This document shows, piece by piece, positions 22,008-30,950 of a DNA stretch of 57,266 bases (position 1 is its first letter; each line of letters starts with the position of its first letter). The notes beneath the pieces are model-generated. The model was not told the origin of the DNA. It did no database searches and saw only the letters and a list, made by a program, of their open reading frames with translations. Source of the stretch: Porphyra umbilicalis (taxonomy: Eukaryota > Rhodophyta > Bangiophyceae > Bangiales > Bangiaceae); contig KV919067.1 of assembly GCA_002049455.2 (NCBI GenBank), positions 1 through 57,266 of the forward strand, given 5' to 3'. The position numbers were made by a program, and so were the translations under genes.

Positions 22008-22853
22008 TTCGTGTGACGGTTCATGTGACGATGTGGGGCGGCCAGCTATTGGCTGCAACGCGAAACAATGTGATCACATGTGATCACACGAAGCAACGTC
22101 GGAAAAGAACTTTCCGACGTTGCTTCATGTGATCACATCGACCTTGCGGCGTGCTGGTCTTGTGGAACGGTTTTCAAGTGCGAATTTGGAAACAATCAAT
22201 TCCAAATCGACTGGTGTGATGGACATTCGAGTCCGTCGGCTCCTGCTGGCTGCAGCCGAAAGCGACGCCACAGTCGAGTCGGGCCACGTCTTCCCCCTTC
22301 GTCGGCGACGCCCCACGCCCCCCAGCCATGTCCGAATGACCAGCTGGCCCCCTATGCTGCTCTGTGGCAGATGGCCGCCTCTCCGTCCCCGTTTCTGCAC
22401 GACAACATATATTCGAGGATTCCTCAGTACGCCCGCAGCGCGATACAAGCGTACGCTGCAGGTATCATGGCGGGCCCAAGGTGACCCCCAAACGGACTTC
22501 TGCCCCGGCTCTGCACAGCCTGCTGCATGGACCATCCAGCGAGGCGATCCTGGTGCGGCGAACGTGGCGCCAAGGGTTCAATTTCAGGCTGTCTGGCTCG
22601 GCAACGAGGCGCCGGCAACGAGGCGAGGGCGACGGAGGCGTCGCCCTCATGGCATGTGTTGAACCACGGTGTTTTACAGCATCGGTGTGCGCCCGTGCCG
22701 AGCCCAGCAACCGAGCGCTTGAAGTCAGCCCTTTGACCGACAATCACTTACGTTAAATTCATCAAAAAAATTCCGCCTCACACTGTCACACGAAGGGACA
22801 ACCCACTGCGACCTTTCTAAGCTGAGAGCTCGTCACACGAAGCGTCACATGAA
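22008..22853. mobile_element. Candidate inverted-repeat element with internal hairpin
   Basis: The left arm at 22008-22031 (TTCGTGTGACGGTTCATGTG...) and the right arm at 22830-22853, read inward (TTCATGTGACGCTTCGTGTG...), match over 24 bp with a few mismatches. Each arm is itself a doubled TTCRTGTGACG motif. Inside lies a perfect 16-bp stem, GAAGCAACGTCGGAAA at 22090-22105 and its complement at 22111-22126, flanked by TGTGATCACA palindromes. No recognised coding sequence, and target duplication unclear. Confidence 0.5.
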
Positions 22854-22865
22854 CGAAGGAACTGC

Positions 22866-22998
22866 TATTGTGCTTCTCACAAAAACTGGATCCGCAACAT
22901 CCGCTTCAGTATCATGAACCGCCCCCTGAGCCAATGAAACAGTGATTTTGCAACGGAAGCTGATGCACCGAGGTCCAGTTTTTGTGAGAAGCACAATA
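22866..22998. mobile_element. Short MITE with perfect inverted repeats and TA duplication
   Basis: TTGTGCTTCTCACAAAAACT begins the left arm and its perfect complement ends the element; arms at 22868-22890 and 22974-22996 (23 bp). TA at 22866-22867 and at 22997-22998 fits a Tc1/mariner-type (Stowaway-like) target duplication. The 80-bp interior is non-coding. Confidence 0.75.
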
Positions 22999-23532
22999 AG
23001 AAAGGGCCTCAGATGTGCTCATGCACGGCGGGCACTCCCAGGGACAGTCATTCCAGGCAGTATATCTCACACCGTCATGCACCAATGATGGAGTTGGCGC
23101 GCCGCCGCCGATCCACTCCAAAGGTTTCCGCTCACCTGGGAGAGGCGGCGGTTCGTGTACCACCCACGGGGCTAGTGACAATGGTGGTAGTTTTTTTGGG
23201 GCATGGACCGCCCCCATCCCCTTCCCTCGGCCCATCGCACTGGCGCCTCACAGCCCCCAATTGTCTGTGCGGACCCTCTGTCCGTGTGCCCGCGCGCATC
23301 GGATCGCTAGAAAGTCCGGTTCTGTCGACGACGGCGTTCCAACAGTCGGGTTCGCATGTTGCTTCCACCCGCAGGCGGCGGGGGTGCGCCACCGCTGGCC
23401 CCAGCAGCAAGCGATGGCAGGCGGCGGAGACGTTGCTGCCCTGCAACCTCATCCACAGGTTGCGCTCGACGGCCACGCCCCACATGCGCCGACGCACCTT
23501 GCACGTACACAAGATCGACCCGCACCCCCGCT
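22999..23532. other. Intergenic, no gene seen
   Basis: Overlapping frames on both strands (up to 213 codons) with no recognised domain. The right end abuts the TA duplication of the DDE_1 transposon. Confidence 0.4.
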
Positions 23533-24061
23533 TACTGTCCCTGACGCAATTCTGGATCAGCGACGCAAAGCTGGATCACCGGAATCGTCGATTCCAGCTC
23601 ATTTGCCCGTCTTTTTACTGCTTTTTCTCTCTTCTTCGGCGCTGCTACAAAAATAAAACAGCGGAGGGGGAGAAAACATACCAACAGAAAGCCCAGAGGA
23701 AGGCGCATCTTTTGCTGTCAAGGGCGCTCGTATGCTCGAAAAAAAACGGAGACGGTCGGGGTGGCGCGGAAGGAGGCCGTCCTTTCGGCGCTAAGTGCTC
23801 GTAACATTGCAGATCCGGCCGATCGATCGCGGTCGGGATCACAAACCGGTGATCCGGAGCAGTGATCGGGGGCCCTCCGCACGGATGGCACTCATCCGCG
23901 AGCGCGCACTTTCTCGCCGACGCGTGCACTCGTTGCTGCCAGGTGCCAGCCCGCGCGCCCTTTCCGTCAACACCCCCTGTCTGTGCCCGGGACAGCGGCC
24001 TCTCAGTCCACAGGTGGGCACCCAGTCGTGCCCGAGGGCCGTCTGGGGCGGTCTCCTCGCC

Positions 24062-24072
24062 CTATATAACCG
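24062..24072 (+). promoter_or_regulatory. TATA box of the transposase gene
   Basis: CCTATATAACC lies about 180 bp before the transposase ATG, with a C/A-rich pyrimidine stretch between that could be the leader. It is the clearest core-promoter motif I saw near a gene in the window. Confidence 0.55.
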
Positions 24073-24245
24073 GTGGCAATAACGCTCGACGGCCACGACT
24101 CATCTGCAACCCACCACCTCACCACCACCGCACCAGGACCACCCACCCCCGCCCCCCGCTCACTTTTTCTTCCACCACCCCTTGCTTCACCCCCCCTTCC
24201 CCCCCCCTTTGTCACCCAGTCGCGGTGCCGTCCCAGTCGGGCGTC

Positions 24246-25952
24246 ATGACGCCAAGCACTCGGACAACGCGGGCCAGCGCCCAGGCCGTCCGCGCAGCTG
24301 CCTTGGCGCAGGCGGTATGCCTCACCACGACAGCGACGCACACGCGTCGGGCAGCCCTTGCCATCGTCAATGTCGGCCGCCCGGCCAACACTCACGTCAC
24401 GTATGGCACCCTGGCGCGGGCGCTCAAGCCCGGCGTTCCCACCCGACCGGGGCGTCGCAACAAGCTTCCAGCGGCTTGTGAGGCGGAGCTCGCGGCCGCC
24501 ATCTCCGAGTTCCAGAGGAATGGATTCAACATTACGAAGGGCCACCTGGTTGAAGCCGTGTCGGAAATCATCAAGGACCTGCCGGTTGAGCAGCAGGCTC
24601 AGTGGAAGGACGGGCGCCCGTCGGAGCACTGGGTGCGCCTGTTTTGTCGCCGTAACAGCATGAAGCTCCGACGGGAGAACGTGCTTGAGTCCGTGCGCGC
24701 GAGGGCGATGACCAAAGAGAATTTTGCGTCGCACTTTGCCATGCTAGCGCACCTCATCGACACGCACGACATCACGCCCGAGCGGATGAGCAACTGGGAC
24801 GAGACTGGGTTCTCGTTTGGCAAGCTCGGCGCTTCCAACGAGAAGGTGCTGTCGGACCCCGCCGTCGGCCAGTCCGTCACGCACGGCGTCAACGTGGGCG
24901 GGGACGCGGAGCATATCACGCTCGCGGCGTCCATCACGGCGGACGGACGTGCACTCGCTCCCCTCGTAGTGCTGCCGGGGGTGGAGGCCAAGTACCGGAA
25001 GCTGGTAGACGGGGTGACCCAAACGCCAGTCGACTACCTGCCGCTCAACACGATTGTATGCTACAAGAACCCGTCGGGCGTGAACGGCTCCATCATGAAC
25101 GTGTGGGTGGACAACTACCTTCTGCAAACCGCGGAGCTGCGGGCATCTGGCAAGACATTGATCATCTTCGACGGCTACTCGAGCCACCTGTCCATCAGTG
25201 TGCTGCGTAAGTGCTTCGACAACAATGTCATCGCCTACGCCTTGCCGTCGCACACCTCCCATGTGACGCAGCCGCTTGATGTCGCCGTGTTTGGCCCAAT
25301 GAAGGCACACGCGCGGCAGCGCCTGAGCGCCTTTGCCAACAGCCCTGCCAACAAACACGACAGCCTCAACGTTTACGGGGCCTGTGAGATTATCACGCAG
25401 GCCTACTGTCTCTCCATGACCCCCGGCAACATCAAGGCTGGTTTTCTTCGCACGGGCATCCACCCTATCAACCCCAACGTCTTCACTGACGCTTCATTCG
25501 AGCTCAGCCGGACGTACCAGACCGACGGCACCCCCGACGAGGCGTGGACGGACGTTGCGTCGAGGTTCTTTAAGGAGGGCCCTTCCCTGGCATCAAGCGT
25601 CAAGGTTCTGAGGACCGGCACGGTGGACACTGGTGCGGGGTGCCACGTGACCACCGAGGCGGTCATGGCCGTACTGGAACAGCGCGCTGCAGCAAAAAGG
25701 GCGGAAGAAGCGCGCAAGCTGCAACTGGCCAAGGACCGCGAGGAGGGCAAGGAGCAGCGGGCGTTGGCGCGAGAGGGTAGAATGGCGGGGGCAGCAGCGC
25801 GGGTGGCCGCACGTCTTGCGGCGAGCGAGGCGGCCGAAGAGCGCAGCCTGCGCTCTCTTGTCACAGGCCGTCAGCGGCGCCAGGCTACAGCTCGGTCAAT
25901 GGCTGCCCGTCGTGCGGTCGCCAAGATTCGGGGTGGTGGGTGCGCGACTTGA
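24246..25952 (+). CDS. DDE_1 (pogo/Tigger-like) transposase, intact
   Basis: 568 residues, single exon. The N-terminal region carries helix-turn-helix material (LPAACEAELAAAISEFQRNG, GRPSEHWVRLFCRRN, residues about 75-140) typical of CENP-B-like DNA binding. The catalytic triad is visible: Asp185 in NWDETGFSFG, Asp309 in LIIFDGYSSHLS and Asp345 in PSHTSHVTQPLDVAVFGP. The last two are spaced DD35D, within the range for this clade. A basic, Ala/Arg-rich coiled tail (EQRAAAKRAEEARKLQLAKD) follows. The start at 24246 is preferred because the upstream in-frame part (from 23862) lies before the TATA box. No stop or frame break exists, so the protein could be functional. It acts in the nucleus, cutting and rejoining at the element's own terminal repeats. 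Confidence 0.92.
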   Translation: MTPSTRTTRASAQAVRAAALAQAVCLTTTATHTRRAALAIVNVGRPANTHVTYGTLARALKPGVPTRPGRRNKLPAACEAELAAAISEFQRNGFNITKGHLVEAVSEIIKDLPVEQQAQWKDGRPSEHWVRLFCRRNSMKLRRENVLESVRARAMTKENFASHFAMLAHLIDTHDITPERMSNWDETGFSFGKLGASNEKVLSDPAVGQSVTHGVNVGGDAEHITLAASITADGRALAPLVVLPGVEAKYRKLVDGVTQTPVDYLPLNTIVCYKNPSGVNGSIMNVWVDNYLLQTAELRASGKTLIIFDGYSSHLSISVLRKCFDNNVIAYALPSHTSHVTQPLDVAVFGPMKAHARQRLSAFANSPANKHDSLNVYGACEIITQAYCLSMTPGNIKAGFLRTGIHPINPNVFTDASFELSRTYQTDGTPDEAWTDVASRFFKEGPSLASSVKVLRTGTVDTGAGCHVTTEAVMAVLEQRAAAKRAEEARKLQLAKDREEGKEQRALAREGRMAGAAARVAARLAASEAAEERSLRSLVTGRQRRQATARSMAARRAVAKIRGGGCAT

Positions 25953-26860
25953 TAAATCGGCAAGCGGTTGTGCTGTTGGTGCCAATTGGTCTCGTGTGGA
26001 CAATGAGAAGTATCTCGTATGTGGACGTGTCAAGTGTGTATTTGGTACGCTTACTGACTGTCAGCAGCTGCTTGCAGTGCGTCTTGTCCAATACATTGCG
26101 TTCATTCAATGTAGAAACTCAAGAGTTAAATTTGATGAGAGGCATAATTAGCCAATGTATCCGTCCGGGTATTGGCAGATCCGCTGAACAGCGTCGTCGC
26201 CTGCCCGGCGCCGCGCCCATCTTTCTCGTCCATGACGCTCCGGCCGGCACGCGGCGTAACCGTGGTGTACCACGACGCCGCGCGGAGCTACATGCGAACA
26301 ATGCGCACGTCTCCCCTGCCACCCACTCCGTCCTTTCCACGCGCCTCCCCACTCGACCTACGCCAGTAGGGCCGCCTCAGACACCTCCGTCAATGCGACG
26401 GATTATTCGAGGCCCACGGACGGCCGGCCGGTCGGTGGGCCGTTGGAGTATCGCCACCCAGTCCCCTCTCTCCCTCCGCGCCCGGCAGTGTATGGTCATT
26501 CCCGTTACCCTCGCCCCCACTCGAATAGCCCCCACAATCACAGCATGTGACATTGTAACCAACGTCGCCTTCTGCTCTGCTCATCCTCGCAGAGAAAACT
26601 ATGGGAATACCACCCGCAGCCCCATCACCCCTCAGCCAAACCCACGATCCCGCCGCACACACCTGTCCGCCAGAGTTCCGCCGCCCCTACCCCCCCACAG
26701 ACATGCGTCGCGGGTCACCGCCCGCATCGCAGCATCCGCCCACGTTCCGGGCGTCCGCATATGTCGAGGCCACCGGGACTGCCAGGAAGCGCGGCAAACA
26801 CGCTGCTTCCAAGAAGCACACGAGCGTGGGCGCGGCGCACACAGCCGAAGATGCGGGGCA
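25953..26860. other. Transposon interior after the transposase, no gene seen
   Basis: Moderate GC. The longest frames (25940-26980 plus) are not domain-bearing and run into the minisatellite. Confidence 0.4.
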
Positions 26861-27780
26861 GCTGGCAGGGCGGGGCGGCGCGGTCGCCGCGACGGCACCG
26901 ACGACGCGCGCCAGTGTGGTGGCGCGGTGGGGCCAGGCGACCGCCACGACAAAACCGAGCGCCGCGCTGCAGCACGGTAGGGCGGCACGGTCGCCTCGAC
27001 GGCACCGACGAGGCGCGCCAGTGAGGTGGCAGCGTGGGGTGGCGCGGCCGCCGCGACGGCGCGCGCCGGCGTGGTGGCGGGGTGGGGTGGCGCGGCCGCC
27101 CCGACGGCACCGATGTCGCGCGCCAGCGAGATGGTAGGGTGGGGTGGCGCCGCCGCCGCGACGGCGCGCGCCGGCGTGGTGGCGGGGTTGGGCGGCGCGG
27201 CCGCCCCGACGGCACCGACGAGGCGCTCCAGAGAAGTGGTAGGGCGGGGTGGCGCCGCCGCCCTGACGGAGCGCGCCGGCGTGGCGGCAGGGTGGGGCGG
27301 CGCGGCCGCCCCGACGGCACTGAAGACGCGCACCAGCGAGGTGGTAGGGTGGGGTGGCGCGGCCGCCGCGACGGCGCGCGCCGGCGTGGTGGCAGGGTGG
27401 GGTGGCGCGGCCGCTCCGACGTCACCGACGACGCGCGCCAGCGAGGTGGTGAGGTGTGGTGGTGCGGCCGCCGCGACGGCGCGCGCCGGCGTGGTGGCAG
27501 GGTGGGGCGGCGCGGCTACCGCGACGGCACCGAAGACGCGCGCAGGTATTGTCGCACGGTGGGGCGGGGCGGCCGCCACGACAATACCGAGCGCCGTGCT
27601 GTGGTATGGTAGTGCGGCGCGTCCGCCCCGACGGCACCGACGAGGCGTGCCAGCGTGGTAGCAGTGTGGGGTGGCGCGGCCGCCGCGACGGCGACGACGA
27701 GGAGCGCCGGCGTGGTGGCAGGCTGGGGCGGCGCGGACGCCGCGAAGGAGCCACCGAGGCGCGCCAACCTGGCCGCAGGG
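26861..27780. repeat. 105-bp dimeric minisatellite within the DDE_1 transposon
   Basis: About 8-9 units. Each 105-bp unit combines a 48-bp half (GGCGCGGCCGCCGCGACGGC, then GCGCGCCGGCGTGGTGGC) and a 57-bp half (GCGCGGCCGCCCCGACGGCA, then a variable part). Because 105 is a multiple of 3 the array stays open in several frames and produces Gly/Ala-rich or Arg-rich false proteins. Units are most regular at 27030-27520 and decay at both sides. Confidence 0.85.
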
Positions 27781-28213
27781 AGGGGTGGGGCGGCTCGGGT
27801 GATGGCGTAGTCCTGACGCGGGGGCAACGCGTCCTGTGTGCACAGGCATGGGGAGGCGAGCACGACCGACCAACGCATCGAACACGATCGCCTGCTCCAA
27901 TTGACGATTGTCCACAGTTGCCAAGTAGCCTACGAAATCAATCCGATTCGCCGTGATCCATAGTTGCGTCGCCCGTGTCACGGAAGGTCATCAATGAAAC
28001 ACAACTTCAAGCTACCAAAAGGACAAGAAGAACAAGAAAAAAGGCAGCACATGCCGTAGACGAAAGAAAGCTCTTCTCAGCGCCTTCTCAGATCTGTCTT
28101 CAGATGTTTCCTCCGATGAGATCCAACAACGCTATCCTCCAGAGCAGTATTCTTGATCCAGAATTGCGTCAGGGACAGTACTCAGTCGGACTTCTCCACT
28201 CGCGGCCGCCCCT

Positions 28214-28549
28214 GTGGACGGTTCCCACTTTTGTGCGGCCACGATTGGTGGCGGCGGCCCCTCTCTCTGGGGCGCGGCCGCCACGGTAACAATCGGGCGG
28301 GTGGTTGCGGAGATCCGTCTCGGCCGAGATTGCAATGCCATCCGCCTCGTCACAGCGGATGACCACACCGGTCCCGTTATGTATGGCTACGGTCCTCGGG
28401 CGGTCCCGTGTTCTTTCGTCGCCCCCCCCTCCGGCCAAATTACCTGCAACACCCCAACAAAGCACGCGGCGTGTCCCAATTGGCTGCGGATCACGCGCCG
28501 ACGATTGAGTTCGGACGAATCCGCGGCGCAAGCTCCGCGCCCCCCCTAG
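28214..28549 (+). CDS. Possible lectin-like exon or fragment
   Basis: The open frame includes TIGGGGPSLWGAAATVTIGR, VVAEIRLGRDCNAIRLVTAD and YGYGPRAVPCSFVAPPSGQI. The spacing of GGxGP, an IRLGRDCNAIRL strand pair and a later YGYG/PSGQI loosely recalls a jacalin-type fold. Composition is less repetitive than neighbouring frames. No start codon context, splice sites or partner exon could be fixed, and the antisense frame is equally open. It lies just outside the transposon's right TA. Confidence 0.22.
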   Translation: MDGSHFCAATIGGGGPSLWGAAATVTIGRVVAEIRLGRDCNAIRLVTADDHTGPVMYGYGPRAVPCSFVAPPSGQITCNTPTKHAACPNWLRITRRRLSSDESAAQAPRPP

Positions 28550-30950
28550 TAGACTCCACGACGCCGTGGCCGACAGGCGTCCCGTCACGATCGATCGCCG
28601 CGCCGCAGCCAGCGCACCAGTTGCGGCCGTCTCGGGCGGCCGGCGATCGTTGTTGCCCGACCACAGCTGCCCCTTTGTGGTCGGCGGGCTCGTTTGGTGG
28701 CCACTCCTCCCACCTGGCGCTGCGGCACACGCACCAGCAGAGGTTGGCAGCTCGGGTCGGGGCGGCGATCCCCGTGTCGGCGCGGCCTATTGGATAGCCC
28801 CCCCCCCCTTCCACGGCCCTGCCGCGTCAGTGCCGCTATTTTCCAACTCGGTCTGCAGCACCGTGCTGGCAAAGGTGACCTTTGCCACGTCCAAATCTGA
28901 ATGGGACAGCGCACCCGGCGACTGTGGGGCGGGGCCGTCGCCCATCACCCCCGGCGCAAGCCCCGCGTGTCCGGCCACTTGAAAGCCGGCCGACGTGGGG
29001 CCAGATCCCCGCCCGTCTGCTCCGACGGGCCCGCCACGGGTGCCCCACCCGGCGGGCCCGTGTTCGGGCCTGGGCCACCCCTTCTTTTTTTTCTTTTTTT
29101 TCTGACGCTGGCGGTCGGTGCCACCGCGCAGCGACAGGCCCCCCGCGTGCGTTGGCCCACGCAAGCCGCGCGCGCCCAGCCGCTGGCCCCATTGGCGTGA
29201 GCTGTCGCCACTTCGTCGGACGGTCACGCACCTGTCCCCCGCGGCCCACTCGCCCCACACACTCTCCCACACACCCACACGGGCGCGGCGCCGCTCGAAG
29301 GCGGGGCGCACCTCAGGTTTGCCGGCTCAGCCTGACCGAGAGCGGGGTCCTGAGGGCCCCGCCGCCCGCCCGCGTGGGTGCCACCAGCCAAACCGACGAG
29401 CGGACCCGCCCGGGGGCCTTGGTGCGCCCCCTCCCCCCCCTTTGGACAGTGGCGCAGCCGGGGGCTCGCCTCTCGAGAGAGCGCCAGGCGGCTGTGGGTT
29501 GTGGGCCGCCAGCACCCAACCCCCCGCCCGCCGGCCGGCCGCGCGCGCTTCTGCGGGGGCGCAGCCGCCACGCCGCCGGCAGTGGTGCCGCCGCCGCCGC
29601 CGCCGCCGCCGTCGCCGCCGCCGCCGCCGCCGCCGCCGCCCCCGCCGCCGCGGCCGCCGCCGGTGGGCCTGCGGGAGAATTTGTGCCCCCGTCATCCACG
29701 AGCACCGCGCACGCTGCTGTCGACGTGCGGCGCCGCGCCGCGCCGCGCCGCCCGTCGCGCCGACCACGGCGCCCGTGCCGCGCCGCGCCCGCCGTGCGGC
29801 GCCGCGCGTGGCGCGCGAGCACCCGCCCGGCCCGGACAGCGGCCGCGCCGTCGCCGTCGCGTCACCGCTACTGTCTACCACAACACGCACCACCACCAGT
29901 TTCACCAGCACCACCGCCACCACTAGCACCACCAGCACCACCACCAGCAGCACCACCGCCGCCACCGCCGCCGCCGCCGCCCCCAACCCGACCGCCGCCG
30001 CCGCGTGACGCGATTGGCGGCCGCGCGTGACCCGTGGGCGCCACGAGCCGACGCTGGGGTGGGCCCCCCCCCCCCCCCCCCCATCTCGGAGATCGCCCCC
30101 CCCCCCCCGCGGCGCCCCGCCGCCGCCGTGGACGTGGCCGCGTGGCCGGGCGGGTCGGGCGCCACCGCCGCCGCCGCCCGGCAGCGTCGACGCGGCGCGG
30201 CCCCCCCCTCGGCGGTGGCCATTGTGGCGGCGGGCGCCGCTGCGGGCATTGCCGCCGCCGCCGCGTCGGCCGCATCCGCGTCGGTGGCCGTTGCGCTGAC
30301 GCTGACGCTGACGCTGACGCTCCTCGCGGCGGGGTGGGCGTCGGTCGCTGCGGCGCTCGAGGCGGGGGCGGCGGGGGGGGGGGGGGTGCCCGCGGCCGCG
30401 CCGGGGGAGGGGCGGCCGCGCCGGCCCGTGGACGCCGCCGCCCGCGGCAGCTAGAGGGGGCGGGGGTGCCGCTCCGCGTCACGACGCTGACGCTGCCGCG
30501 CCCGGCGGGCGGGCGGTGGTTGAGGGGGGGGGGCGCCCTGGCGCCGCCCGGCGGGCCGCCCGGCGGCCGCTCGCGGCGGCACCGCCGGGCGCGGGGTGGT
30601 GGGGGTGGCGGGGGAGGGAATGGAGGCGGTGGGGGGGAGGAGGGGGAGGGGCAGGGGGAGGGGGAGGCGGAGGAGGAGGCGGCCGCGACGGGTCTGGCGC
30701 TAGCCGCGCGGCTGGCGACTCCCGGGGCGTGGCCGCTGCGCTCGCCGTCGGCAGCGCGCGGGGCGCGTCTGCCCCCACGGCTGCCGCCACTGGACGGGGC
30801 GGCGCTGCTGCCGGCGGCGGGTGCGGCCACGCTGCCGGCGGCCGCGGGCGGAGCGCCGCGGCGGCGCCCCCGCCCCCCCCTCCCCCCCCCCCCCCCCCCA
30901 GCGGCCCGTGCGCGCGGGACCCCCCCCCCGCCCCCGGCCTCCTCGGCGGC
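28550..30950. other. GC-rich low-complexity stretch upstream of the CNOT4-like gene
   Basis: It contains (CCG)n at about 29590-29650, CACCAC repeats at 29885-29950, several long C or G runs and a GCTGAC hexamer array at 30295-30325. The Arg/Pro/Ala-rich frames on both strands are not credible genes. Confidence 0.45.

Larger units (their letters stand above)
23533..28180 (+). mobile_element. Complete-looking pogo/Tigger-type (DDE_1) transposon
   Basis: The element is 23535-28178 (4644 bp). Its perfect 25-bp terminal inverted repeats start CTGTCCCTGACGCAATTC and lie at 23535-23559 and 28154-28178. Both are bordered by TA (23533-23534 and 28179-28180), the Tc1/mariner-superfamily target duplication. 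The termini enclose an intact transposase gene at 24246-25952. The motif GACGCAA-N2/3-TGGATCA occurs at 23543, again at 23562, and inverted at 28154-28170 and 27954-27970. These are likely transposase-binding sites. The 2.2 kb after the transposase holds a minisatellite and no convincing second gene. Confidence 0.88.

Noticed and set aside
26632..27981. 449-codon minus-strand frame with repeated Arg/Pro/Ala blocks
   Set aside because: Translation of the 105-bp minisatellite; the plus-strand frames are equally open.
28882..30030. Long Arg/Pro frames before the CNOT4-like gene
   Set aside because: Low-complexity (CCG)n and C-run DNA; three frames are open at once and none has a domain.
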